A stretch of DNA of 64,000 bases. Origin: Schistocephalus solidus (lineage: Eukaryota; Platyhelminthes; Cestoda; Diphyllobothriidea; Diphyllobothriidae). Below are positions 44,885-56,500 of the stretch, one piece after another. Location of the stretch: contig WEDG01004886.1 of the NCBI GenBank assembly GCA_017591395.1, positions 124,001 through 188,000 of the forward strand, in the 5' to 3' direction. Numbering within the stretch: the stretch's first letter is position 1; every line of letters starts with the position of its first letter. Position numbers and translations under genes: made by a program. The notes beneath the pieces are model-generated. The model was not told the DNA's origin and searched no databases. It worked only from the letters and a program-made list of their open reading frames with translations.

Positions 44885-45395
44885 AGTAAAATTCGAAGTT
44901 AAGAAGTGTTTTGGGAAACCATGAGTAACTTCATTATATAAATTGTTGACGCTGGTTCCCCAGGTCATCGTCAGACTTGTGGTAAATGTGCAAAAAACAT
45001 TTGAAATTTAAAACATGTCGGAAAATCGATATTGCTGAATCAGTCCTGCCAATAGCTGTCATTGTTGATGAACATCTCAATATGATTGGCTACCGCCTTT
45101 TCCACTTATCTTTGAGAGTATTGTACACGACATCCATTTCGATGTGCCGATTAATGCACGAGTCATCAGAATGAATGGCCTCTAAGATTTTCCCGGCCTC
45201 TCTTCGATTGGCAGTCTTTGTCTTGACTGCCAACTCCTATCTTCCTAAAATACATCCCTGGATATTCTTGACTTTTTCTCCGCCAAACAGGACTGTTCCT
45301 CTTGTCCCTACCACCCCACAGAAAATCCCTTACAGTGATCCCGGGCTTATGTTGTGGATTCTTGAGGCGGCAAGTTGAGCGTTTGTGATATCGGA
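44885..45395 (-). mobile_element. Penelope-like element remnant, GIY-YIG C-terminus and tail
   Basis: On the - strand from about 45225: ANRREAGKILEAIHSDDSC, INRHIEMDVVYNTLKDKW, then a stop and the noncoding tail. Upstream (45390-45230) the frames are broken but show CLAEKKSRISRDVF and DRSWQSRQRLPIEER, equivalent to the YIGQTGK...T..EH..A region. The tail (45060-44885) contains CAATATCGATTTTCCGACAT and CACAAGTCTGACGATGACC, nearly the same as the tail at 760-880. It points toward the + strand PLE at 43085-44150. Confidence 0.82.
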
Positions 45396-45957
45396 TAGAA
45401 GTACTTTTGCCGGGAATGTCACAGCTCGAAAAAGTAAAGTAAACTAATATTTCTTATCTTTAATAAAAGATACACTTCAAATATTATTTTTACAAATATT
45501 ATTTTTTATATTAATTATGTTTTTAGTACTGCAGCTGCTACTACAAAAATATCAACGACAGTTCAGCAAAACTCCCAATTCCGGTGAGATAACATCCGAC
45601 TGCCTCCCAAACACCACCACCAACACAGCAAATGCCGTCATTAATGGTGACTGTCACCATTTCCATAATACGTTCACATAGTAATTTGGCATGTTTAAGC
45701 ACTTAAGAACTCTTAGTTCAGAGACTGGCATCCATAATACTAGTGTCACCTGCCAGCTCGGCCCAGGGATATAAAGCCGTTGCATTAGCCGATCTAGCTG
45801 TACGTTTATCTACAAAAATATTCCGAACATCACTTAAATACCAACCCATCACAAGTCTGCTTAGGTCAAACCTGTTTTACGCTCGGATACAACGTAATAT
45901 GATTAAGAAGAGGATTTTGGCAGATTAAAAATAATTATTTTGACCCTTTTGTTGAAA
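45396..45957. other. AT-rich spacer
   Basis: No recognised gene or repeat. 45490-45520 contains an ATTATTTTT-like duplicated A/T segment. The frame 45743-45928 (+) has no known motif. Confidence 0.4.
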
Positions 45958-46050
45958 GCCTCTGCGTCCTCGGTGGAATTCAAACCCATGGACGCAAAGG
46001 GAAGACTTTCGTACAGCGAACGCTCTAGCCAACGGAAAAACGAGGCCCCA
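45958..46050 (-). mobile_element. tRNA-derived SINE piece, family 2, copy 1
   Basis: On the - strand: GTTGGCTAGAGCG (A-box-like, about 46035-46023), GCTGTACGAAAGTCTTCC, then GGGTTTGAATTCCACCGAGG (B box, 45986 downwards). It aligns with 46948-47035: both share GCTGTAC(T/G)AAAG, CTTCC(C/T)TTTGC and CACCGAGGA(C/T)GC. The long frames over this segment on both strands (45903-46169) are not genes. Confidence 0.7.
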
Positions 46051-46317
46051 CAGGGAGCCGTGAGTTTAATTATTCTTGGGTTAAGTATCCCGCCCAGTCT
46101 ACTACAACCTTTGGAATCCATCAATTCTGATACAGTTAGCTGACTGCTCAAGCGGGATTTACTAAGCAATTAATCTAGAATCTACCAGATGACTACCACA
46201 CACAATTAATTGGTAGAGGATTTTGGCAGATTTTAATAGTTCAGTATATTTTAAATATTAAGGGTAATAGGCATTACCTTTGAAGACCCTATTTTCATGT
46301 CAGATCACTGGGTCGTT

Positions 46318-46452
46318 CTACCGACCCTCACCCTTCTTGCCGTGAGCGCAAACCCCTCGGCCACCGCACCACAAAATACGTGCCATAGGCGGGGGTCGAA
46401 CCCTCGTCGCAGCACATGTGACGACGCACCTAGCCACAATACCACATTGTCA
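46318..46452 (-). mobile_element. Dimeric tRNA-like sequence (SINE or tRNA pseudogenes)
   Basis: On the - strand the first unit reads TGTGGCTAGGTGCGTCGTC (A-box-like), then GAGGGTTCGACCCCCGCC (B box, 46404-46387). A second unit follows: GTGCGGTGGCCGAGGGG, like the A box of a leucine or serine tRNA, then GGGTCGGTAGAACGACCC. Neither has a clear acceptor stem. The two tandem halves suggest a composite SINE. Confidence 0.55.
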
Positions 46453-46899
46453 CCAAGATAGGACATTTATCAAGTCAGTTCTGTAACATAAAATTCGGTC
46501 CGAATGGGCTCTGATAACGCCACGTTCGGGAATTAGCATTCACACATGCGCATTTTGAGTGCAAGCTGCACATCCAAATGTACTTTGAGTTCACTTCCGA
46601 TGACGGCGATGACGAATTCACTAGAACCGGATACTAAGGCGAGAAGCTCCCACGAGTAATTATTTCACGTCCATTTCAGAACCTCCTACGACTACCTGCA
46701 ATGCACATAGAGAGGAAGAATTTACGCAGGGGACTAATCACCTGGTTTTGTGTTACACTTACAGTGGATGAGCAAGCCAAAGCTGGTGGTAAGTGACCTA
46801 AAAAATGCATAAACAACTATTCTTTGGCTGCACAATACCTATTCTTTTGCTGCAAAATACCTACTCTTTCGGTTCGTTTGATTAACTTTTAAAACACTT
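46453..46899. other. Spacer inside the SINE cluster
   Basis: Holds a short imperfect direct repeat (CTATTCTTTTGCTGCA... against CTATTCTTTGGCTGCA... at about 46818-46860). Nothing else recognised. Confidence 0.45.
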
Positions 46900-46945
46900 G
46901 GTGGCCTCGACGGGATTCAAACCCATGCAAACTAAAGTCTCCCGG
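46900..46945 (-). mobile_element. tRNA-derived SINE piece, family 2, 3' fragment
   Basis: On the - strand: GACTTTAGTTTGCATGGGTT then GGGTTTGAATCCCGTCGAGG. It matches the B-box half of copies 1 and 3. It abuts copy 3 (46948) in opposite orientation, forming a small inverted pair. Confidence 0.6.
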
Positions 46946-46947
46946 TG

Positions 46948-47035
46948 AGGCCTCGCAGCTCAGATGGATAGAGGGTTGGCTGTACTAAAGCCTTCCTTTT
47001 GCTGGAGTAGGTTTGAATCGCACCGAGGATGCCAT
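46948..47035 (+). mobile_element. tRNA-derived SINE piece, family 2, copy 3
   Basis: GCCTCGCAGCTCAGATGGAT then AGAG (A box, 46957-46973), GGCTGTACTAAAGCCTTCC, and GTAGGTTTGAATCGCACCG (B box, 47010-47020). The spacing between the boxes is about 36 bases. The 5' GCCTCG and 3' CGAGGA can pair in part like an acceptor stem, so this is the closest to a real tRNA here, but mismatches in the T arm argue against function. Confidence 0.65.
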
Positions 47036-50000
47036 GTTTTTCACAAGGAGTCAAACGAGTTATATGATTTGTTGCGCCAACATTCTGGTTAAAATATTTT
47101 TAGATTTATATTAATATAAAATTGCATCGTGATTATATGACAACCTTATGTGGCAGAGCTTATTTGCATCTGGACTGGAAATGCTAATCAAAATACTGCT
47201 ACATGGTGATCAGTGTGAACGTTTTACTTCACAAACCAATACATTGCTAGCCATCCCGTGAGAAGTGAAACCTCGTTTGGTTTCGAAATTGCGCAAGATT
47301 TGGCCTTTTTCCGTCTTTTAGAACTGCCTATTAGAGTTTCAATGAGAGATTTTAAGCGAGATGAGCTTCCCACACAGGCTGCAATGGTTGGCCCCTGTAG
47401 GCGGTCCAGATGCATCATCAACTGAAAAACCTGCCGCCGTGTCCAAACCAAAAAGGAATCTGATTGTAGTCACTGACCGAGCAAATTCAAAAAAAGACTA
47501 TTTTAGCTCAGCTTATCATAAAATTATTTTTCGTGTATAGTGTAAGAAACATTTTCGACTTCAGCTAGTCCTTAAAAGCGCGAAATATGCAGCACCTCAC
47601 GGTTATGACAACGCAACGGCTAATTCAAAGGCATTACAAGAAACCGACTAACCAGCTCCGTTTGCTAAATCTTTCCAAGCAGAGCAGATCACCATAGGCA
47701 GCACGAGACTTTAAGTTATTAACCTTAGAAGTTTCGTCGTGTAAATAAGTTTGTCCAAGATCTTAAAATTGTTCTTTTGAGAAACGCAGGACAATTCAAT
47801 TTGTAACTGACAACTTAGTCCCTTTATTTTTTCTTCCCGCCTACTTCCATGTTCCAAATAGTGGTGTGTGACATTTCATTGACGTTATCAAACAATTTCC
47901 AATTCCCTGCCTGAAGCTCCACGTAAATTATAGACTTAAGCTTTAGTTCAGATCAATTACACACACTTTCCGCTCCAATAGCAAGGGTGTGGTTCATGTT
48001 TTGCATCCATAAGAAGGCATTTGAAGCTGCAGCAGAGCTAGGATGATTAATTTCCCAGACAATGCTGAACGGCAATAAACCTCAGGAATTCAGCGTTCTT
48101 CCTTCGTCGTACTCTAACAATAGCCGAAGTCATTCACGAAAATCCAACCGTCAGCATCGAAAACCAGGTGTTAACTTTTTTTCTATTAAGTTACATCCCA
48201 TAAATGTTTTTTGTTCAGTGGATGTTGTTTGGCTTCTTCAATGTTTGGTCTTGGCTTACATTCGGTGCCTGTGGGAGACATCCTTGCTTCTACCTTTCCT
48301 GTAAAATTTAATAGAACGTTTTCTTTTAACACAAAACTTGTCCCGCTTTTACTTTAATGCTACGCTCAATGCCTGACAATTTTTTTCTGTTTCACTCCTC
48401 TTCAACAGATAAACGGCCATAATAACATTTACGTCCTCTTTACTTTCCGATCATAAAGTTTGGAGCTGATTCTGTTTGCTTCACCTTCAAAACCACTATT
48501 CAATATTACCCTAAGTATAGAATTTTTTATAAACGTGATTCTATGCGAATAAAAACGTCTTTCAGAATACCAAATTCATTTAGAAAGCCATTCGATTAGG
48601 CATGTGAGTTTGCTTCTCTCTATAGTGAGAAACCACCGGAGCTCACACATTCCTATTATATGCGGCTTTAATGAAATTTAAAAGCTGCTATCTTGAGGAC
48701 GTTGGATAATCTGAACTTCATGTTAGCGAAAGATGAACTCATCTTGTACTTTGTTCACTAGCAAAAGTGGTCTTTCCAACACACAACTGTCGCTGACATT
48801 CCTCTTTTTAAACTCTGAGAGGTACCTGTTAACAATTTTACATTTTATTAAATTTATTTTTTATTAATAATTTATTAATTTTATTATTTATTCTATTAAC
48901 GATACACATAGTAAGAATAAGTGTAAACTATTGGAAAATAGGAATTTTAAATGACTTTAAACCTGTCTTGTGCATAAGGATATAAATTCCTGAAACAGCA
49001 ATAAAGGAAGGCCTTACTATTCATCTGTTTATGATTATGCCTTACTGACTCAAATCAACGTTAAATCCATTTTTATATTATTTTCTTGAAATAAAGCACA
49101 AGATATCATGAATCCTACTACATGGTCTCGTATGAAAATACTTGCAGCATGTCTGGTTTGGCCAATTTTCTAAAAACCTGCATATTTAAGCTTCACAAGG
49201 CAGTTTTTCTAGGATAAAGTTTAGTTTCCCATGGATGTTTCTGAAACATTTAAGAAATATTCCCTAAAAGCGCAGTTCGGCAGCTTGTGGAATCATTCCT
49301 AACGAGCACATAACAACGATGTAGGGATTAGAAGTTGTTTGGTCTGTGCATGCTTGCCGTATCATTCATCGTATCACAATGTTTCTATGAAACCACAAAG
49401 AAAACCTATCGAATATGTTCAACCAACGAACACGTGAAGGACTTTTAATGAAAATATGTGAAATTTTGCGACGGTTTATTATGCCCAGAGTACAGCTTTT
49501 TATTACTTTATATCTTCTGTTTTCTTTTGCGTACCAATTTTATTCACAGTGAATGGAAGCTTCCCGTCTGAACATTTTCGGAAAGCTTCTTTAAATATAA
49601 TACCATTCTGTGTATCTTTGTCTCTTACCTGCAAAATAATTCCTGCTTTCCACTTTGCAACCTTTCCGAATCTGTGACAGTCAAATAAATGTCCGAACTC
49701 TTTTGAATGATTTTTAATAATGGCACTAGTTGTGTTACATCTTTTGCTTATCCAACACAATTTTATCTCCCTGAAAACTACTCGGTTGATCGCATCTTAT
49801 GGTTAGCTCAACAATGCAATGGTTCGTTAAATGCCTTTAGTTCATTCTTTGTGTTCTCTGGATCTTCACAGTTAAACTTATCTCCCATTTATTTTCACTA
49901 GTCTATTGGCTGCTTCAAACTATTTAATGTAACTCTAACTTATTTCATATCATATCTTCCATCCACCTTAACTGGTCACTTTCTGGCATCCGTTAAATTG

Positions 50001-50266
50001 CATAAATTTGACTTTTCTCACATTTCCGGTTCATTCACCATTTTGCATCTCTCATCTGGATGGTTTCCAGGTCAACGATATGGAACTTGACCCGCGTTTT
50101 TACGGTCATTTTATCTACAGAATTATCCTGTTTTTGTAAATATCATTTCGTGAAGCATCTGCATTGGCTTAGGCTCTTTAACAAATGCACCATCTTCTTT
50201 TCTTTCTTGAATTTCTTTGTCAGTAAGATGTTCAAGCATCTAGCCTGAACGGAACCACTTAAATTT
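47036..50266. other. AT-rich region, no confident gene
   Basis: The - strand frame 47451-47224 follows an acceptor-like TTTTTCAG (about 47424) and has plausible composition, but is not recognised. The - strand frame 49760-49503 contains a perfect donor-like CAG followed by GTAAGA near 49628 (see findings). No repeat family of the window recurs here. Confidence 0.4.
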
Positions 50267-50524
50267 CTAGTGCAGAGAGAAAGCAGAATAAAAGAGTCCT
50301 GTCACAGAGTCGTGCAGCTTTTTCGGTCCAGACACCGAGTCCCCGAGCGTCAATCTTTGAGCTAGGTCACTTAATTCGCGTGCATCCTGGAGGAAGTTAG
50401 GCGACAACAGATTTCGGCGAATGCCAACCAATCGTGCGTTACCAAGGAAGGTAGCAAGTAGATTACCGTTACTCTGCTCAAGATACTCGTTGAGGAGAGT
50501 AAGGGGGCAGATGTGTGTTTGCAC
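50267..50524 (-). CDS. Possible coding segment, function unknown
   Basis: An 85-codon frame on the - strand, with a clearly higher GC content than its surroundings. The protein has helix-like, leucine-spaced stretches: NEYLEQSNGNLLATFLGNAR and FLQDARELSDLAQRLTLGD. Codon use looks natural, with varied third positions. The frame stays open upstream past 50524, and an acceptor-like CTTCTCTTCGTTTTCATGGT then AG lies at about 50531. It could be a terminal exon or a processed pseudogene fragment. I do not recognise the family. It is isolated, with no partner exon seen. Confidence 0.3.
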   Translation of the reverse strand: MQTHICPLTLLNEYLEQSNGNLLATFLGNARLVGIRRNLLSPNFLQDARELSDLAQRLTLGDSVSGPKKLHDSVTGLFYSAFSLH

Positions 50525-53500
50525 GTTGTACCTACCATGAAAACGAAGAGAAGTTTTTGGACATCTTAGTAACTTTAGATGCCTCTATCCCCTCCACTAT
50601 TTTTTGATGTTTTTGACAAATATGTCCAACAAGAATGATGCACTGAAGATCAATAAATTATATAGGAAGGCTGGGAAAGTTTATTCCGCTTTCTTATGAC
50701 CTCATTAGATGTACGGGAAATATGTCAGCTGTCATCACATTTGTACTGGTTGTAGTCTTTTCCATTCCTTCTAGGTATGTTTGCAGGTTACACCCAGTTC
50801 CATTAATTTTTGATTTATTTAGGTGTTTGAACTGAAGAAATTTTCATTGACTTATTTTTACCCGAATAAGTGTGAATTGCACTCTCAAACGTTTTATATT
50901 TTCCCCTTCCATTCGATGTTCAGACCTCTGATGGACCAGTGTCTGCCAAAGTCACTTATTTCCTTTATTCAAATTAAGATATCTTAAAATGTTACGTCTT
51001 TCCAATGTATTTTTGCAAGTTGCTGTTCTTCGTTACAAGATGAGGCCATTAAACGCCTAGTATTTCAGTAAAACTGCTTGCTCATTGTCCAACATCAGAT
51101 GATACTATTGTAATGTTCAGCCTTAGATGCTTTTAATTTTCCTGAATAGGTGTGTTAAGAAAAGGACTCGAAAAACTTAAATGGGTCTTTTGTAAAAAAA
51201 GTTGACGACCCGCCTTGTACCGACATTTGGCAAAATTTACTTATGCAATTGCATACTCTTCTTTAAAGTTCAAAAAGAACCAAAGCCTTTCGCATTTTTT
51301 TCCAAGCATAATTTTGACTGTGTAAAAATATTCCAAGTTCTCCATCGCATAACAAAGAACGCTTCTGATGTTGAAATTCCTGCAACCAACGGTACTCATC
51401 AAAGTAAGAAATTAATGGTGTGCCACTAATAGGTCTGCTATGTTGTAAAAGTGGCATTGGTCCATGTTAAGAAGGCATTCCTCGAGATAGAAACGCCTTG
51501 AAATGAGAGTACATTACTTTCCTTCTACTGAGTACCCTATTTGAATAAGAACATTATTTCCGTATTTTGCTCTTATGATAACCATAAAATTACGACAGTC
51601 ACTTGAAAAATGCATTAATGATAACATAGAAATGTATACTTAAGTAACGATGAATGTACACTATAAGTGATGTCATCTATGACTGAGGAAAAAGCCGTGT
51701 TTGAAAGATCAGACGATAATAAGCCATGTCCTTACGCTTGATCAGCCCCCTTTTTTCTAACTTAAACCTCATCCCTATAAGCTTCATGTATCTAAAGTAT
51801 TTAGAGAAACGTCGGTACCCATTAGGTTTTTGAAAATTTAACGCGCTGAAAACACAAGGCTGTTTATCAACCATCTTTACGAAACCGATGCAAGTACTTT
51901 TTGATATCCAGAAAAAGTTAGTTATCCTGTTAATTGATTTTCTGGGCTTGTAACATTTCTTCGAATTCGGGCATATTGAATTGAATGTGGGCAATAAAAA
52001 CCATCGATAAAATAGTCTTAAAGGAGTGAAGCACAACAGATAGTGCACATTTACTTGCTTTGAGGGTGGAATGAACAAAGGTTTTAATTTGGGATTTGAA
52101 GTTAGGAGAAAAATCTAATTGCTTTTTAATAGGCGTTAACTTGTGGTTTTTATATTTTACCGCAAAGCAAAAACATTTATGGTCAAAATTAAGTAGAAAC
52201 TCTATCAAATACTGGTTCAACTTGAGAAACATTTCAAATGTTCCTGAAGCAGCGAAAACAATACACACTTTTGAACTTTTCCACAAAATAATCAAAATAC
52301 GGCAATTTGGCATTTAGACCTGTGGAATTAAGCATCAATACGCGTTAAAAAGAATGAGAATCACATTTGTTTACTAAGAGAAACCGAATAAGATTGTTAG
52401 AGCAATTAATGTCACTACAACTGATAAAACTGCTAAATATCTTAACAATAGAGTATTGATTATGTCGCTTTGCGTCAACGGCCTTAGTTTATTGACGAGT
52501 AGAAGGAATTTCTAGACAGTAAACAATTTACATTTAATGCTTACTCAATGCTTACTCATTTTAAATTAGGACAGGTAAGTTAATTTAGCTTATAATATTA
52601 ATAGTGTTGTAGCATAATTATACAAAACTTCAAACACGAGGATAGAGGCGTTTATATGCCAACCTTTGCGGCTAACTGAAAAATTTCAATCGATACAGAT
52701 CACTAGTCAGTAAGCGTGAAATTAGTATATTGCTTTAAAATATGCTTTCTTATACTCATGGTCTCAGCATACGAAAAACACGCATTTTCTTTTTTGTATT
52801 CTTTTTTTGGAAATTGGCATTTCCTTCAAAATTTATATGTGGACGAACGAAAAATAACGGTTGTAAGGATGCTTTGAACTTTCCGAATATTTGTAAGCCT
52901 GTTTAGATTCAAGAAGAACTATTCCCAAAGCGTAAGGAGAACGTAACACTTAGTGCTTATTAAGTTTTGCAAAGGGTGTGAATTATATCCTTTCTATTAT
53001 TTTTGACAGATAAAATGTGATTTTAACTGTTATCTTAAAGACTAAAATTATCTCCAGAATGAACTAAAATACACGCCTTATCGAGTCTAACATTTGCAGA
53101 AAGTATGCTTTGAGGTTCACATAATATAAGAATGAATTTATAGACTGTTTCGTATATAAAATGTATTGAATATTGTTAAAGTATTGAAAATAATTAGAAA
53201 TAAGTCCAATTATTTTAATACGAATATCTTATCAAGTGTTTTCATTAGAAAACCGGCACTTGGGCTTTTTCGAAAAAAGCATCATATTATATCCGCCATT
53301 AATAATATCATAAACGAATAAAACAGTATTTCTCAATGTGAATATGATCTTATATTTGCAAAACGTTAATTACATTTTGTCTTAAATATGAAGGGAACTT
53401 TGTTGTGAAGATATCATATTTTTAAATTTTTGAGGATGTAGGGGGTTATTAATTATAAGCTACGGCTTTTTGTCAAATAACAAACAATTATGTCTAGAGA

Positions 53501-56500
53501 TGAAAAATTCCACGTCTACATCTTGTTCACAACAAAAGTATTTTGCTTATCAAACATGCAAAGAGATTCAGTTTCCAGTAATAGTATGTTTATCTTCCCA
53601 ATGCAAATGTCACCATGTGACTGCTGGAGGAAATGCTTTGTAATGCTTTGCTGCTCCTATCTCAGCTGCATTTACGGTGTCCTATGTAACTTGAAAACCG
53701 AAGGAATTTTCCAGCCTTTGCATCAATACCCCTGTTAAAATGCAGATGACTGTGTGAGAAAACACCGGAATATAGGCTTAAAATTGGAGGTTTATAGGAA
53801 CTCGAAGGTATTATTTTTCAGTTTTGATCGTTTAACTACGAGACTGCCAGCTTACACCTGAGAATTTGCATGTGCTGTAAAATAAAACACGTTTAAAATA
53901 ATTTATAAATACAAACTAACCAATATGACTTGATTCGTTTTTTTTCAGAAAATATTTGCAGGTTTGAGTCTCGGTTGGTATATTTCCAAGGCGTAAGCGT
54001 TAGTTTGCCCAAACAAATTTGCTACCTTATTTACTTTAGACAAAATGCTGCATCCCTTAATCAAACAAAATGTATTTATTCTAATATAAGGCAAACTGAT
54101 CAGACGATCAGAGCAGTAGCCTTTAAAAAAATTTAAATTTGCTTCTGCAAGCGTTACCGCATGCCGAGAAAATTTAGTTTAGCAAGCAATGCGCAAAAGT
54201 GAACTAGAATATTCTGCAATATTTTATAAATCCTTAAAATTCATTGAACTGCATAACATTTTATTTGCTCAAGAAAAACTTTAATTTTGCGAGTGCAGAA
54301 AAATTTAAAACACTGTGTGCTGGAGGAAACTGTCACATAAGCGTCGCCATATTCAAATCCTTTTATTCTGATATTTTGGGTTTTTATTCTGGCCCTTTCT
54401 AAATTAAGACCAGGAGGCAAAATGAATGTTATTTGTTCTTCTTTGAGGAAGCCACAATAGGGAAATGTAAATATTTTAAATATTTACAAAAATTATAACC
54501 AATTAAAAAATAAGATTTTGGTATACTTGGAAAAGCCAATAACATTTTTATCAGGTTTCAGAAATTCCTCTTATCATTAAAACTTTGTGTTCTGTCTCAA
54601 ACCGATAAACAATGAACGTTCTCCTTTGTGAAAAAAAGAAGAACACAATTAAAAATAAATATGGTTATTAAAAATTTATCGTTTTCAATGCACGTATCTA
54701 TTTGGAAGCGGAAGAACAAACACATTTTCGTAAAAAGCCTTAATTTTTTTAGTCCCAAAGCATTTATGCGCAAGTTATTTGATAACTGGAACGATTACAA
54801 ACATGGAAGAAGAATGTTGCTGCACGTTTGAAAAGAACACAATAGGGATTGACTATCGACTGTTGCAATTAAATGAAGTCTGAAATGCACGTTGCTAACA
54901 TGGAAGATTTGGTATAGGATAAAAACTAGGAACTTAACCCTGCTATTCCGGCAGGCTTGAGCTTCCGTTCAGGAAGCTTATTCATAACCGTAAACATCAC
55001 TTTTCCTTAACTCTAGCGATTATCTTGCTGGAATGTGACTTAAAACAGTTTGTTTGATAGGTTCTGATTACGCTTGTGTCTTTTTGAAAATGTTTTAAGT
55101 AACTTTCGCACGCGAAATGTGATTGCTCGGATGTTTTAGTTGACGTTTGCTTCCTTTTCTTAAACACATTTTTCAAATTAGAACCTTAGTTGACCCAACC
55201 GATGAACACAGCAGTTCACATCAATAATTAAAATATTAACCTATTAAATTTAAGAGGAACTGGAAGTGCACTAAAATCAATTGAGCATAATTATTAGTTG
55301 CAGGGTTTGAAGAAATTTCGAGATAAAAACCCTCAGGAAATGTGGTAAAACAAACTCCATTCATATAGGTCATTTCGATATTAATGAAGGGTACCTTTCT
55401 TAAAAAGAGATAAGTGTTGGCCTGCGTAGAACTCAAAAAGAGTATAGTCAATTACTCATAAAGGCTGAAATGTGTTTAAACCTATAAAAACTTAGAGTAA
55501 ACAATCAAGATTATTTTTCCATTCTGTAATATGGATGGTGAACTCCCATCCTTTCGCTATTTAAGCAACTATTTGCGTTTACCTGCTTGAATCTCCACGT
55601 TGCGCAGTCATGATCCACGCATAGCGTTTTTACCTTGTAAAATATCGTATAACAAGTTGGTTCACTCAAAAATGTCACTTGATAACTTTACAGGCATTGG
55701 CTTGCCCCGCATAGTCTGATAAACGTAGACTTGGTTGGGTTGAGTATACAAATATGTATTCACTAGTTCAAGTTATATTAAATTGTACGACAGCCATGAA
55801 TAATTTCATTTCTACCAGAAATCGCAAAATAGGTGTTGTAACCTCAAACCTATTTTCTCGCTCCACTTTTCCTAAAATGAGCATTGGAAATTTCTCTTGG
55901 CCGATGTAAGTTTTACCAGCTGCAAATTCTAAATCGTTGTGCTAACGGCCAGACGCATAGAGCAAAGCTCTTGTGAACTCTGTTCCGTGCCTTCCACACG
56001 AGAGTAAACACATTGAGTGGCTCGTACGGAATTTCTTCGCCAGCAAGTGACTCATTATACTTACCACAACAAACTTTTGCTCGTCTACGTCTAATCCTCA
56101 TTGGCTTTGCTAGGTATGACGAACAGCCACCGTTCCATGCTTATATGATGAACCACATATACCTCCATTCAAACTAGCCTCAACATTTGGCCTATTTTTC
56201 CAGGTTGCTCCTTGCAGAATGATTATTTTTTGCGTTTCTCAGCTAACAAATGATGAAAAGTCTGAAGAGCCATTAAACTAATTGAAAAGTTAACCCAAAA
56301 CATGCGGAATTTTAATATTTTATGCAGGGGTTAAACGTGCACAGACTACTCCTTTTACGAAAGTGATAAAGTTAAATTATATAATTACTCGAAGCGCAGT
56401 TGAATGCATGCTACATACCTATATGAGCGGTGGCAAGTTGCATTCCTCCGTGTTACTACGGAAAGTACATGTAAAGCTTTAAGAAACTAGAGGTAGGACT

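Noticed and set aside
51677..52313. Two overlapping - strand frames of 133 and 127 codons
   Set aside because: Length and lysine/phenylalanine-rich content fit chance frames in AT-rich sequence, and the frames overlap in different registers without any domain.
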